Below, in pieces: positions 1 through 9,215 of a stretch of DNA of 64,000 nt. The position numbers and the translations under genes were made by a program. Location: contig JAEXIT010000005.1 in the NCBI GenBank assembly GCA_023446155.1, positions 81,158 through 145,157 on the forward strand, given 5' to 3'. Position 1 is the first letter of the stretch. The number at the start of each line of letters is the position of its first letter. The notes under the pieces were generated by a model that ran no database searches, was not told where the DNA came from, and was given only the letters and a program-made list of their open reading frames with translations. This DNA is from Bacteroidota bacterium. GTDB taxonomy: Bacteria > Bacteroidota > Bacteroidia > Flavobacteriales > Flavobacteriaceae.

Positions 1-202
1 CGAAGCCAATCAATACAACGGTTGGAGCCAGTTTGATACGTCTGAAGTCGAAAATATCAGTACTGAATACATTCGGGTCGTTACTGCCACCACCGGACAT
101 TAGTATAAAGCCCAAAGCGATTACGGCTAGTCCGATAAATAGGATTTTATAGTTGCTGCTTTCAAAAAGAAAGTCGTGTTTGTGCTTGTTTTCGTTTTCC
201 AT
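1..202 (-). CDS. DUF3098 family small membrane protein (3' end outside window)
   Basis: This reading frame starts at an ATG on the minus strand at 202 and runs off the left edge, so only about 67 residues are visible. The visible part has a charged, His/Lys-rich N-terminus, one hydrophobic segment (roughly residues 15-33), a glycine-rich turn, and a second segment starting near the edge. This matches the small DUF3098 proteins that Bacteroidetes encode next to ftsX. Its position fits: it starts 21 bases after the ftsX stop on the same strand, so the two are probably co-transcribed. The molecular function is unknown; a link to the division or envelope machinery is inferred from context only. 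Confidence 0.75.
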   Translation of the reverse strand, partial: MENENKHKHDFLFESSNYKILFIGLAVIALGFILMSGGGSNDPNVFSTDIFDFRRIKLAPTVVLIGF

Positions 203-223
203 TAGGTATTGAATTGATGATTC

Positions 224-1099
224 TTAATATAAATCGTCGGTTCTTAAATTTAAAAAGCGTTGAGTGGCAAAAAACGTACTGATCCAGGTAATGATAATTC
301 CAACTAGTAGCACGCCGGCTAAAACAATTCCGGTCGAAAGGTAATCGGTCGCGATACCTAGGCTTGGGAACATTCCGTCGACATAATAAACCAATCCGAT
401 TAAAGCAATAATAGCCAGTCCCGAACCGATTAATCCTAGTTTGATACTTCTCCAGATAAACGGTTTGCGGATAAACGATTTTGTCGCACCCACCATTTGC
501 ATGGTTTTGATAATAAAACGATTGGAATGAATGGATAGGCGTAATGAACTATTGATCAATAGCATGGCTACAAAAGCCAGTACGCCACTAACGATCAAAA
601 TCCAAAACGTAATTTTCTTTACGTTCTCGTTTACCAGATCCACCAATTGTTTATCGTAGATCACCTCGGTTACCATTGGGTTTTTACGGATATTGCTTTC
701 AATTTCCTTAATACTGTCGGAAACCACATAATTTCCTTTTAGGTGGATATCGTAGGAATTTTGAAGCGGGTTAAAACCCAGAAACTCCATAAAATCCTCA
801 CCGATAATATCTTTGTGTTTTTTAGCAGCGTCGTCTTTAGAAACAAACGATTGGTCTTTTACATAATTCGAAGCGGTTAATTGTGTGCCGAATGCTTTTA
901 GAATGCTGTCGTTTGCCTGATCGTTAAAATAAACCGACATCGGAATATTCTCTTTAAAATCGTTGGAAATCTTTTCAGAATTGATAACAAAAAGCCCCAA
1001 CGCGCCCAGAAGGAACAACACCAGGAAAATACTTAAAATAACCGAAAAATAGGAAGAAATAAGTCTGCGTTTTTGATACTTTTCAAAAGATGTAGCCAT
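224..1099 (-). CDS. ftsX: Cell division protein FtsX-like permease
   Basis: The 291-aa protein has the FtsX layout: a cytoplasmic N-terminus, TM1 at about residues 15-38, an extracytoplasmic domain of roughly 120 residues, then three C-terminal membrane segments (about 165-185, 218-240 and 255-278). FtsX pairs with the ATPase FtsE and couples divisome assembly to activation of peptidoglycan hydrolases. The length is typical of Bacteroidetes FtsX. ftsE is not in this window. The gene is followed closely by the DUF3098 gene and lies divergent to leuS across a 187-bp gap. Confidence 0.9.
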   Translation of the reverse strand: MATSFEKYQKRRLISSYFSVILSIFLVLFLLGALGLFVINSEKISNDFKENIPMSVYFNDQANDSILKAFGTQLTASNYVKDQSFVSKDDAAKKHKDIIGEDFMEFLGFNPLQNSYDIHLKGNYVVSDSIKEIESNIRKNPMVTEVIYDKQLVDLVNENVKKITFWILIVSGVLAFVAMLLINSSLRLSIHSNRFIIKTMQMVGATKSFIRKPFIWRSIKLGLIGSGLAIIALIGLVYYVDGMFPSLGIATDYLSTGIVLAGVLLVGIIITWISTFFATQRFLNLRTDDLY

Positions 1100-1187
1100 A
1101 GAATCTGTTTTAAGCCGTAAAAATAAGAAAGAAAATTGTTTTTAAGGTTTATAACGCTCAAAGTTTTAACTTTCTTATAATATAGTG

Positions 1188-1195
1188 TAAATTTG
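1188..1195 (+). promoter_or_regulatory. leuS: -7 element (TAnnTTTG) of the leuS promoter
   Basis: The octamer TAAATTTG fits the Bacteroidetes primary-sigma -7 consensus TAnnTTTG and lies about 90 bp before the leuS start. No clear -33 TTG was found at the right spacing, so this is a motif match only. Confidence 0.5.
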
Positions 1196-1286
1196 CCTGC
1201 CCGAAAAAGAGAGTATATCCTTCGGAAAACAAAAAAGAAGAACCAAAACAGGAATGATTATCCGGTAATTATAGCAATTCAGAGCA

Positions 1287-4196
1287 ATGAAGTACAATCC
1301 AAATCAAATTGAAGCCAAATGGCAAAAGTACTGGTCCGAAAACCAGACCTTTAAAGCAGCGAACGATTCCGCGAAGCCAAAGTATTTTGTGTTAGATATG
1401 TTTCCATATCCATCAGGAGCGGGACTGCATGTTGGGCATCCGCTGGGCTATATCGCCTCCGATATCTATGCGCGCTACAAACGTCACAAAGGATTCAATG
1501 TGTTGCATCCGCAGGGATATGACAGTTTCGGATTGCCAGCCGAGCAATATGCGATTCAAACCGGGCAACATCCTGAGAAAACTACAAAAGAAAACATCGC
1601 CCGTTACCGCGAGCAATTGGATAAAATCGGATTTTCATTTGATTGGAGTCGCGAAGTGCGTACATCCAATCCGGACTATTACAAATGGACACAGTGGATT
1701 TTTATCCAATTATTCAATTCGTGGTATAATATCGACAGCGATAAAGCCGAAGATATTAGTACGCTAACCGCTATTTTCGAAAAGGAAGGAAATGCGACGG
1801 TAAATGCCGTATGCGATGAGGCCATCGTACCGTTTACCGCGGCGCAATGGAATGCTTTTTCAAAAGAAGAACAGGAAAAAATCTTGCTGCAATACCGATT
1901 GACGTATTTGGCGGAAACCGAAGTAAACTGGTGTCCGGCTTTGGGAACGGTATTGGCAAATGATGAAATTATAAACGGTGTTTCTGAACGTGGCGGTCAC
2001 CCGGTGATCCGTAAAAAGATGACCCAGTGGAGTATGCGTATTTCGGCTTATGCCGAGCGTTTGCTACAAGGATTGGAAACGATCGATTGGAGCGAAAGCA
2101 TCAAGGAAAGTCAGCGGAACTGGATAGGGAAATCGGTTGGAGCTGCGGTGACGTTCAATCTAAAAGAGCATAACGAAAAAGTGGACGTTTTTACAACGCG
2201 TCCTGATACTATTTTTGGGGTGACATTTATGACTTTGGCGCCGGAACACGAACTGGTGGCGAAAATCACAACACCGGAACAAAAACAAGCGGTGGAAGCC
2301 TATATCGAAGCTACGGCAAAACGTAGTGAAAGAGATCGTATGGCCGATGTGAAAACCATTTCGGGCGTATTTACCGGAGCGTATGCCGAGCATCCGTTTA
2401 CCAAAGAACCGATTCCGGTTTGGATTGGGGATTATGTTCTGGCAGGTTACGGAACAGGAGCTGTAATGGCCGTGCCATGTGGTGACGAACGGGATTACGC
2501 GTTTGCGAAACATTTCGGTATTCCTATTAAAAATATCTTCGAAGGTGTGGATATTTCGGAAACAGCCTACTCCGACAAAGAAAATACAGTTATAGCCGAT
2601 TCGGATTTTCTGAACGGTTTAAATTATAAAAAAGCAACCCAAAAAGCAATCGAAGCTTTGGAACAATTGGGGCAAGGAAAAGGCAAAACCAACTATCGTT
2701 TGCGTGATGCGGTTTTCTCCAGACAACGTTATTGGGGGGAACCATTCCCGGTATATTATGTAAACGATTTGCCGCAGATGATCGACACCAAACATTTGCC
2801 AATCGTATTACCGGAAGTAGAAAAATATTTGCCAACCGAAGACGGGCAACCGCCATTAGGAAATGCAACGGTTTGGGCTTGGGACAATGTAAACCATAAG
2901 GTAGTCAACAATGATTTGATTGATCATGTAACGGTATTCCCATTGGAATTAAACACCATGCCAGGTTGGGCGGGAAGCTCGTGGTATTGGATGCGTTATA
3001 TGGATGCGCATAACGATGCGGCATTTGCTTCGGAAGAGGCCTTACAATATTGGGAGAATGTCGACTTGTATATCGGTGGAAGCGAACACGCAACCGGTCA
3101 CTTGTTGTATTCCCGTTTTTGGAATAAATTCTTAAAAGACAAAGGATTTGCGCCAACGGAAGAGCCGTTTAAAAAACTGATCAACCAAGGGATGATTTTG
3201 GGAACCAGTGCGTTTGTATATCGTTTTACGATTGGAACGGACGTGTTGTTTGCTTCCAAAAATTTTATTGTTGAAAAAGAAGGACAATCGGGTGTTTATG
3301 TAGCATTCGACAGTGCTCAAAATAAATATGTAATCACAGAGCAGGAATCGGATTTTGTTCCGGTATTAAAAATCCATGCGGATGTGAATCTGGTAAATGC
3401 ATCAGATGAATTGGACATCGATGGGTTTAAAAACCACGCGTTGTATCAGGATTATAAAAATTCCCAGTTTATTACGAACGAAAATGGCAAATACATGGTA
3501 GGTCGTGAAGTGGAAAAAATGTCCAAATCGAAATACAATGTGGTAAACCCGGATGATATTTGCGAACAATACGGAGCGGATACCTTGCGTTTGTACGAAA
3601 TGTTCTTAGGACCATTGGAACAGGCAAAACCGTGGAATACAGCCGGAATTACCGGAGTATCCGGATTTTTGAAAAAACTATGGCGTTTGTATTTCGACGA
3701 TAACGGACTAATTGTAACCGATAAGGAGCCGAGCAAAGAAGCATTAAAAACCCTGCATAAAACGATTAAAAAGGTACAGGAAGATATCGAAAACTTCTCG
3801 TTTAATACGTCTGTATCCGGATTTATGATCGCGGTAAACGAATTGTCGGCGGCGAAATGTAACGAACGTGCCATTTTGGAACCGCTAGCGATTTTGATTT
3901 CGCCCTATGCACCACATATTGCAGAAGAATTATGGGAAGCATTAGGGAACGAAGGTTCGATTTCGCAGGAGCCATTCCCGGTATTCGATGCGAAACATTT
4001 AGTGGAAAGCAGTAAGGAATATCCGGTGTCGTTTAATGGTAAAATGCGCTTTAAAATCGAATTGCCAATGGATCTGACAGCGGCCGAAATCGAAAAAATC
4101 ATTTTGGAAGACGAGCGTACGATCGCACAGCTTAACGGAAACGCACCGAAAAAAGTGGTAATCGTACCGGGTAAGATTATCAATTTAGTAGGATAA
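1287..4196 (+). CDS. leuS: Leucyl-tRNA synthetase
   Basis: A class I aminoacyl-tRNA synthetase that charges tRNA-Leu in the cytoplasm. The HIGH signature appears as HVGH (residues 48-51) within FPYPSGAGLHVGH, the typical LeuRS context. KMSKS is intact at 744-748. Between them lies the large connective-peptide editing domain, including a TTRPDT segment. At 969 aa it is longer than the roughly 860 aa of E. coli LeuRS; the extra length is spread over insertions, one at about residues 150-190 and one around 640-730, as is usual in Flavobacteriia. It is a single gene with its own candidate promoter. Confidence 0.98.
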   Translation: MKYNPNQIEAKWQKYWSENQTFKAANDSAKPKYFVLDMFPYPSGAGLHVGHPLGYIASDIYARYKRHKGFNVLHPQGYDSFGLPAEQYAIQTGQHPEKTTKENIARYREQLDKIGFSFDWSREVRTSNPDYYKWTQWIFIQLFNSWYNIDSDKAEDISTLTAIFEKEGNATVNAVCDEAIVPFTAAQWNAFSKEEQEKILLQYRLTYLAETEVNWCPALGTVLANDEIINGVSERGGHPVIRKKMTQWSMRISAYAERLLQGLETIDWSESIKESQRNWIGKSVGAAVTFNLKEHNEKVDVFTTRPDTIFGVTFMTLAPEHELVAKITTPEQKQAVEAYIEATAKRSERDRMADVKTISGVFTGAYAEHPFTKEPIPVWIGDYVLAGYGTGAVMAVPCGDERDYAFAKHFGIPIKNIFEGVDISETAYSDKENTVIADSDFLNGLNYKKATQKAIEALEQLGQGKGKTNYRLRDAVFSRQRYWGEPFPVYYVNDLPQMIDTKHLPIVLPEVEKYLPTEDGQPPLGNATVWAWDNVNHKVVNNDLIDHVTVFPLELNTMPGWAGSSWYWMRYMDAHNDAAFASEEALQYWENVDLYIGGSEHATGHLLYSRFWNKFLKDKGFAPTEEPFKKLINQGMILGTSAFVYRFTIGTDVLFASKNFIVEKEGQSGVYVAFDSAQNKYVITEQESDFVPVLKIHADVNLVNASDELDIDGFKNHALYQDYKNSQFITNENGKYMVGREVEKMSKSKYNVVNPDDICEQYGADTLRLYEMFLGPLEQAKPWNTAGITGVSGFLKKLWRLYFDDNGLIVTDKEPSKEALKTLHKTIKKVQEDIENFSFNTSVSGFMIAVNELSAAKCNERAILEPLAILISPYAPHIAEELWEALGNEGSISQEPFPVFDAKHLVESSKEYPVSFNGKMRFKIELPMDLTAAEIEKIILEDERTIAQLNGNAPKKVVIVPGKIINLVG

Positions 4197-4292
4197 TTCA
4201 CCTGACAAAATTGCATATTTTGTTAACGGAACGCTAATTGGCGCACAATTTGCTATTCTTTTTGGTATATTAGAAAACTAAAAAGAGAGAAC

Positions 4293-4988
4293 ATGTTAGG
4301 ATATTATGTTTTATTAGGAGCGATTGCTTTAGTAAGCTGGATTGTTAGTAATAAACTAAAAAGTAAATTCGAAGAATATTCGAGAATCCATTTGCGTAAC
4401 GGGATGTCCGGAGCGGAAATAGCCGAAAAAATGTTGGCTGATAACGGCATTTACGATGTAAAAGTGATTTCAACTCCGGGACGTTTAACCGATCACTATA
4501 ATCCGGTGGACAAAACGGTAAACCTGAGTGAAGCGGTATACAACCAACGTAATGCAGCGGCAGCGGCAGTAGCGGCTCACGAATGTGGACATGCGGTACA
4601 ACACGCCACAGCCTATAGTATGTTGCAAATGCGTTCCCGAATGGTGCCAATTGTAAACGTAGCTTCCGGAATGTCACAATGGTTGATCATTGGTGGTTTA
4701 ATTCTGGGTGCGGCGGCAAAAGTGGGATTCGGATTTTACATCGCGATTTTGGGATTAATCCTAATGGGCGTTGCAACGGCCTTTAGTTTTATCACCTTAC
4801 CGGTGGAATACGATGCGAGTAACCGTGCATTGGCTTGGTTAAAAAACAAAAACATGTTAAGTCAGCAGGAATATGCCGGAGCGGAAGATGCCTTAAAATG
4901 GGCGGCCAGAACCTATGTGGTAGCGGCTATCGGTGCATTGGCATCCTTGTTATATTGGGCGTTTCAGGTTTTTGGAAGAAGAGATTAA
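4293..4988 (+). CDS. Neutral zinc metallopeptidase, YugP family (membrane)
   Basis: The 231-aa protein begins with a membrane segment (residues 2-20) and carries the gluzincin motif HECGH within AAHECGHAVQHA at about residues 96-107. Two further hydrophobic stretches follow (about 130-150 and 155-175). This is the arrangement of the YugP/DUF230 family of membrane-anchored zinc peptidases, whose substrates are mostly unknown. The two histidines and the glutamate of the HExxH-type site are all present, so it is probably active. It follows leuS by 96 bp on the same strand and ends before a strong hairpin terminator. Confidence 0.9.
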   Translation: MLGYYVLLGAIALVSWIVSNKLKSKFEEYSRIHLRNGMSGAEIAEKMLADNGIYDVKVISTPGRLTDHYNPVDKTVNLSEAVYNQRNAAAAAVAAHECGHAVQHATAYSMLQMRSRMVPIVNVASGMSQWLIIGGLILGAAAKVGFGFYIAILGLILMGVATAFSFITLPVEYDASNRALAWLKNKNMLSQQEYAGAEDALKWAARTYVVAAIGALASLLYWAFQVFGRRD

Positions 4989-5010
4989 AACAAAATTGAA
5001 AACGATAAAA

Positions 5011-5040
5011 AAATCCGGTGTGAGAGCACCGGATTTTTTG
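5011..5040. terminator. Bidirectional intrinsic terminator
   Basis: The stem AAATCCGGTG/CACCGGATTT with a 6-nt loop is flanked by an A run on the left and a T run on the right. It sits between the convergent zinc peptidase and Lrp genes and can serve both. Confidence 0.85.
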
Positions 5041-5042
5041 TT

Positions 5043-5513
5043 TTATAACTGTATTTGACGTTCAATTTGCTGATCCAGCGAGATAAAGGTCTCCGTTCGG
5101 GAAACGCCTTCAATAGCCTGGATTTTTTTGTTGAGCAATTGCATCAGGTGTTCGTTATCATGACAGATCAATTTGATCAAAATGCTCCAGTTTCCGGTGG
5201 TATAGTGGCATTCCAATACTTCCGGAATCTTTTTCAATTCCCGGACAGCTTCCGGATTTCGGGATGCTTTGTCCAGATAAATACCTACAAAGGCCATAGT
5301 GCTGTAGCCTAATATTTTGTGACTTACGGTAAAACGAGAACCGGTCATCACGCCGGCCTGTTCCAGTTTTCGCAACCGCTGGTGAATGGCCGCACCGGAA
5401 ATTCCGATTTTACTGGCAATTTGCAATATCGGTTTTCGGGCATCTTCCATCAGATAACGGAGAATCTCCTTGTCGATACCGTCCATTTCAACTTGTAAGG
5501 AATTAAGCTTCAT
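5043..5513 (-). CDS. Lrp/AsnC family transcriptional regulator
   Basis: The 156-aa protein has an N-terminal winged HTH (about residues 10-60; the stretch KIGISGAAIHQRLRKLE is typical of Lrp) and a C-terminal RAM/AsnC ligand-binding domain. The family senses amino acids or related metabolites and binds DNA as dimers to octamers. It lies downstream of, and in the same orientation as, a saccharopine-dehydrogenase-like gene, but a terminator separates them. A role in lysine or branched-chain amino acid control is plausible but not shown. A near-consensus -7 box (TAACTTTA) lies just upstream of its start. Confidence 0.93.
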   Translation of the reverse strand: MKLNSLQVEMDGIDKEILRYLMEDARKPILQIASKIGISGAAIHQRLRKLEQAGVMTGSRFTVSHKILGYSTMAFVGIYLDKASRNPEAVRELKKIPEVLECHYTTGNWSILIKLICHDNEHLMQLLNKKIQAIEGVSRTETFISLDQQIERQIQL

Positions 5514-5562
5514 TTTAAATAAATTTATAGCTAAAGTTACAAAATGAAATAGAAATTGAAAT

Positions 5563-5592
5563 AAAAAAAGCCTGATTTTCGAAAATCAGGCT
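5563..5592 (-). terminator. Intrinsic terminator of the saccharopine-dehydrogenase-like gene
   Basis: A perfect 12-bp inverted repeat, AGCCTGATTTTC/GAAAATCAGGCT, is followed on the minus strand by a run of seven T. It lies 8 bp past the stop of the gene above it. Confidence 0.85.
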
Positions 5593-5599
5593 CTTGCTA

Positions 5600-6952
5600 T
5601 TATTTGTATCCTTTGTAGGGAACGTCTTTTTCTTTAAAAATAACCCCGTATTCCTCCAGCTCTTTTAAAATCGGAAGGTAAACTTCTTTATTTAACGGAA
5701 GTTGTACACCAGGTGTCGTAATATTTCCGTTTAGGATTTGTAACGTAGCCATCGCCACCGGTAATCCAACGGTTTTTGCCATCGAAGTATAGGTCTGATC
5801 ATCGCCAATACATACCATTGTCGCGTCAATTTGTTTCTTCTCGCCGTTTACTTCGTAACCGAATTTGTGATACATCACAATCATATCTTTATCGTCCGGT
5901 TCTAAAGTCCAACTATCGGTGAGGATTTTTTCGAGAATCTGAGCCGGTGTGGCATTTTTCAATCCGATGATTTTGTTGGCATTGAATAAATCCAATTCCA
6001 GTAATTTATCCCAAACCACATCATCCTGATCGATTTTCAGAATATGGCGTAATTTGATTTCAACGGAATCCGTAGGGTGGTAGGGTAAAAAGAGATTCAC
6101 AAACTCGCGGTAATTCATCGTTTCCGAATTGTCGATCGCATACGAATCGTCGGTCATTCCCAATTGTACAAACATATCCCAGGCTCTGGAATAGCCTACG
6201 CGTCGGATGGTCCCGCGGAAAACGGTAAGCGCATTATCCAGTCCGTAAACACTGCGGTATTTTAAGGAATCGCGGTTGGCGTAACCTTCAAAACGACCGT
6301 ATCCTTCCACTTCCAAAAATTCGGTTCTTCTAAAAAGCTTGTGGTACGGAATGTATTTATAAGTGCCTTCCTGAATGAATTTTGCGGCACCGCCTTGACC
6401 TGCCAAAACGACGTTACGCGGATTCCAGGTAAATTTATAATTCCATAAGTTGGTATCCGATTCCGGAGCGACTAATCCGCCGCAAAACGATTCAAAAAGG
6501 ATTACATTTCCGTTCTTTTCGCGGATCTCATCCAATACTTTCATCGCGCTCATATGATCGATTCCCGGATCCAGTCCGATTTCGTTCATAAAAACAAGAT
6601 TATTGGCGATAGCCGCTTCGTTTAATTCCTGCATGGCATCCGAAATGTAGGATGCTGTTACCATGTGTTTTTTGTAAGTGATACAGTCTTTGGCGACTTC
6701 AATATGTAAAAAGGCCGGAAGCATCGAAATTACGATATCGGCTTTCTGAATTTCCGCTTTGCGTTGAGTTTCGTTGTGAATATCGAAAGCAATAGCGGTA
6801 GCTCTCGGGTGATTGTTGGTTTTCTTTTGTGCTAATTCTAAAGATAAATCGCCGATGGTTAGATGTAAATTCTCCTGCTCCGATTTATCCAGTAAATATT
6901 TTATGAGCGACGAAGCCGAGCGACCGGCTCCGATGATTAAAATATGTCTCAT
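5600..6952 (-). CDS. Saccharopine dehydrogenase family protein
   Basis: The 450-aa protein starts with a Rossmann fold (MRHILIIGAGRSASSLIKYL; GxGxxA-type nucleotide-binding loop at residues 8-13) followed by the saccharopine dehydrogenase/homospermidine synthase C-terminal domain. The family includes saccharopine reductases, which act on alpha-aminoadipate semialdehyde, glutamate and saccharopine in lysine metabolism. A role in lysine degradation fits a chromosome that also encodes a glutaryl-CoA-dehydrogenase-like enzyme (47.2 kb) and a LysE-type exporter (27.6 kb), but the three are not linked and the substrate is not proven. Upstream, TATTTTCG is a one-mismatch -7 box. Confidence 0.88.
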   Translation of the reverse strand: MRHILIIGAGRSASSLIKYLLDKSEQENLHLTIGDLSLELAQKKTNNHPRATAIAFDIHNETQRKAEIQKADIVISMLPAFLHIEVAKDCITYKKHMVTASYISDAMQELNEAAIANNLVFMNEIGLDPGIDHMSAMKVLDEIREKNGNVILFESFCGGLVAPESDTNLWNYKFTWNPRNVVLAGQGGAAKFIQEGTYKYIPYHKLFRRTEFLEVEGYGRFEGYANRDSLKYRSVYGLDNALTVFRGTIRRVGYSRAWDMFVQLGMTDDSYAIDNSETMNYREFVNLFLPYHPTDSVEIKLRHILKIDQDDVVWDKLLELDLFNANKIIGLKNATPAQILEKILTDSWTLEPDDKDMIVMYHKFGYEVNGEKKQIDATMVCIGDDQTYTSMAKTVGLPVAMATLQILNGNITTPGVQLPLNKEVYLPILKELEEYGVIFKEKDVPYKGYK

Positions 6953-7081
6953 GGTGGTTGTTTGTTTTAAAAAGTCTACGAAAATAAGAATTTGTTATTT
7001 TCTTTTAAAACTTAAAAGATGATTAATGTCATTATTTAACTTTTTAAAATAATGCTACCTTTGATAGGAAATAAATACAAG

Positions 7082-7468
7082 ATGGATAGAAAAACAATTG
7101 CAGCGGCTGCTTTAATGGGAGCTGTCGCTATTATATTAGGTGCTTTTGGCGCGCATGGACTAAAAAAAGTACTCGACGAAACCCAACTGGCTACTTTCGA
7201 AACGGGTGTGAAGTATCAGATGTACCATGCCTTATTCTTATTGTTTGTGGGGATGACAACATTGGTCACCGAAAAGGCTAAAAAGACCATTTGTTACCTT
7301 ACCGTTATCGGAGTGTTGTTTTTTTCCGGGTCGATTTATCTGTTGGCGACGAGTGCAGCAACCGGGATAAATTTTAAGTTTTTAGGGCCTATAACACCGA
7401 TTGGAGGGCTTTTGATGATTCTGGCCTGGTTGATCCTATTTGTACAGGTAATCAGGAAAAAAGCATAA
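7082..7468 (+). CDS. DUF423 family membrane protein
   Basis: A small polytopic protein (128 aa) with four hydrophobic segments and the DUF423 signature GAFGAHGLK near the N-terminus. An in-frame upstream ATG at 7052 would add ten residues; the ATG at 7082 (MDRKTIAAAA) matches the usual N-terminus better, so it was chosen. The family, which includes E. coli YgdD, is inner-membrane and of unknown function. It stands alone before pckA. Confidence 0.85.
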   Translation: MDRKTIAAAALMGAVAIILGAFGAHGLKKVLDETQLATFETGVKYQMYHALFLLFVGMTTLVTEKAKKTICYLTVIGVLFFSGSIYLLATSAATGINFKFLGPITPIGGLLMILAWLILFVQVIRKKA

Positions 7469-7505
7469 TATTTATTAAAAAAAAATTATTCTAAAATTAA
7501 ATTTT

Positions 7506-7513
7506 TACTTTTG
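7506..7513 (+). promoter_or_regulatory. pckA: -7 element (TACTTTTG) of the pckA promoter
   Basis: An exact match to TAnnTTTG 35 bp before the pckA start, in an AT-rich leader. No good -33 TTG was seen. Confidence 0.6.
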
Positions 7514-7548
7514 CGTTCTTAAATAACAAAACAACACATTTTTAAGTT

Positions 7549-9162
7549 ATGAATGTTACGAATATAATTTCATTAGAAAAATACGGGATCCAGGACACGG
7601 TTGAGATTATTTATAATCCGTCGTACGATCACCTATATAATGAAGAATTAAATACGGAGCTGGAAGGATTCGAGAAGGGGCAGTTGACAGAACTTGGTGC
7701 CGTTAACGTTATGACGGGTGTATTTACAGGAAGGTCTCCTAAAGACAAATACATTGTTAAAGACGATATTACAAAAGATACCATTTGGTGGACATCAGAA
7801 AAAGCGGTTAACGATAACAAACCAATTTCTCAGGATACCTGGAATGCTTTAAAGGAGACTACAGTAAGTCAGCTTTCCGGAAAGAAATTATATGTTGTGG
7901 ATGCTTTTTGTGGCGCTAACGAAAACACGCGATTAAAAGTGCGTTTTATCATGGAAGTGGCATGGCAGGCACATTTTGTAAAAAATATGTTTATCCGTCC
8001 TACGGAAGCAGAACTTGAAAATTTCGGTGAACCGGATTTCGTGGTAATGAACGGTTCAAAAGCAACTTTCAAAGATTTTGCGGCACACGGATTAAACTCT
8101 GAGGTATATGTGGCTTTTAACCTTACCGAAAAAATCCAGTTGATCGGAGGAACCTGGTATGGTGGTGAAATGAAAAAAGGGTTGTTCTCGATGATGAACT
8201 ACTACCTTCCGTTACAGGGAATTGCTTCAATGCACTGTTCTGCAAACAAAGGCAAAGATGGTGATGTAGCCGTATTCTTCGGATTATCCGGAACCGGAAA
8301 AACAACCTTGTCAACCGATCCGAAACGTGAGCTAATCGGAGACGATGAGCACGGATGGGATAACGAAGGGGTGTTTAACTTCGAAGGTGGTTGTTATGCG
8401 AAAACAATCGATCTAAGCAAAGAAAACGAACCGGATATCTTTAATGCAATCCGCAAAGATGCGTTACTGGAAAATGTTACGGTTGATGCTGATGGTAAAA
8501 TTGACTTTAAAGATGGATCGGTAACACAAAATACACGTGTTTCGTATCCAATCTATCATATTGATAATATTGTGAAGCCGGTATCAAAAGCAGGACACGC
8601 TTCAAAAGTGATCTTTCTTACGGCTGATGCCTTTGGAGTAATGCCACCGGTATCCAAATTAACACCGGAGCAAACCAAATATTTCTTCCTGTCTGGATTT
8701 ACAGCTAAATTGGCTGGAACGGAGCGTGGTGTAACACAACCGGAGCCAACTTTCTCGGCTTGTTTTGGAAAAGCATTCTTGTGTTTGCATCCAACCAAAT
8801 ACGGAGAAGAACTGGTTAAGAAAATGGAAGAGCACAATGCAACGGCTTATATGGTAAATACGGGTTGGAATGGAACCGGAAAACGTATTTCGATTAAAGA
8901 TACCCGTGCGATTATCGACAGAATCCTGGACGGATCGATCGAGAAGGCTGAAACGGCTATCGTTCCGATTTTTAATCTGGAAGTGCCTACAGCATTAGCA
9001 GAGGTGAATACGGAAATCCTTGATCCTAGAAATACGTATGCAGACGCATCGGAATGGACTGCGAAAGCAACGGATCTTGCCGGGTTGTTTGTTAAAAACT
9101 TCGTACAGTATACCGATAATGAAGAAGGTAAGAATTTAGTTAAGGCTGGTCCGCAACTATAA
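7549..9162 (+). CDS. pckA: Phosphoenolpyruvate carboxykinase (ATP)
   Basis: This enzyme converts oxaloacetate plus ATP to phosphoenolpyruvate and CO2, the entry step of gluconeogenesis. The 537-aa length fits the ATP-dependent type. The kinase-1a P-loop GLSGTGKTT is at about residues 245-253, followed by the metal-binding kinase-2 segment around ELIGDDEHGWD. The segment TGRSPKDK near residue 65 contributes to substrate binding. It has its own promoter motif and is closed by a strong terminator, so it is probably a single-gene unit. Confidence 0.98.
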   Translation: MNVTNIISLEKYGIQDTVEIIYNPSYDHLYNEELNTELEGFEKGQLTELGAVNVMTGVFTGRSPKDKYIVKDDITKDTIWWTSEKAVNDNKPISQDTWNALKETTVSQLSGKKLYVVDAFCGANENTRLKVRFIMEVAWQAHFVKNMFIRPTEAELENFGEPDFVVMNGSKATFKDFAAHGLNSEVYVAFNLTEKIQLIGGTWYGGEMKKGLFSMMNYYLPLQGIASMHCSANKGKDGDVAVFFGLSGTGKTTLSTDPKRELIGDDEHGWDNEGVFNFEGGCYAKTIDLSKENEPDIFNAIRKDALLENVTVDADGKIDFKDGSVTQNTRVSYPIYHIDNIVKPVSKAGHASKVIFLTADAFGVMPPVSKLTPEQTKYFFLSGFTAKLAGTERGVTQPEPTFSACFGKAFLCLHPTKYGEELVKKMEEHNATAYMVNTGWNGTGKRISIKDTRAIIDRILDGSIEKAETAIVPIFNLEVPTALAEVNTEILDPRNTYADASEWTAKATDLAGLFVKNFVQYTDNEEGKNLVKAGPQL

Positions 9163-9182
9163 GGTAACCTACAGAAATAAAT

Positions 9183-9215
9183 AAAAAAGCTATCTCGAAA
9201 GAGATAGCTTTTTTA
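9183..9215 (+). terminator. pckA: Intrinsic terminator of pckA
   Basis: Stem AAAAGCTATCTC/GAGATAGCTTTT capped by a GAAA tetraloop and followed by T residues, 20 bp after the pckA stop. Confidence 0.9.

Noticed and set aside
1413..1616. Open frames of 60-140 codons antisense to or out of frame with leuS (several, to 4216)
   Set aside because: They lie wholly within a clearly coding gene and have Cys/Arg/His-rich, low-plausibility sequence without starts or motifs.
5043..6952. Single operon of Lrp regulator and saccharopine-dehydrogenase-like gene
   Set aside because: A strong terminator hairpin lies between them at 5563-5592.
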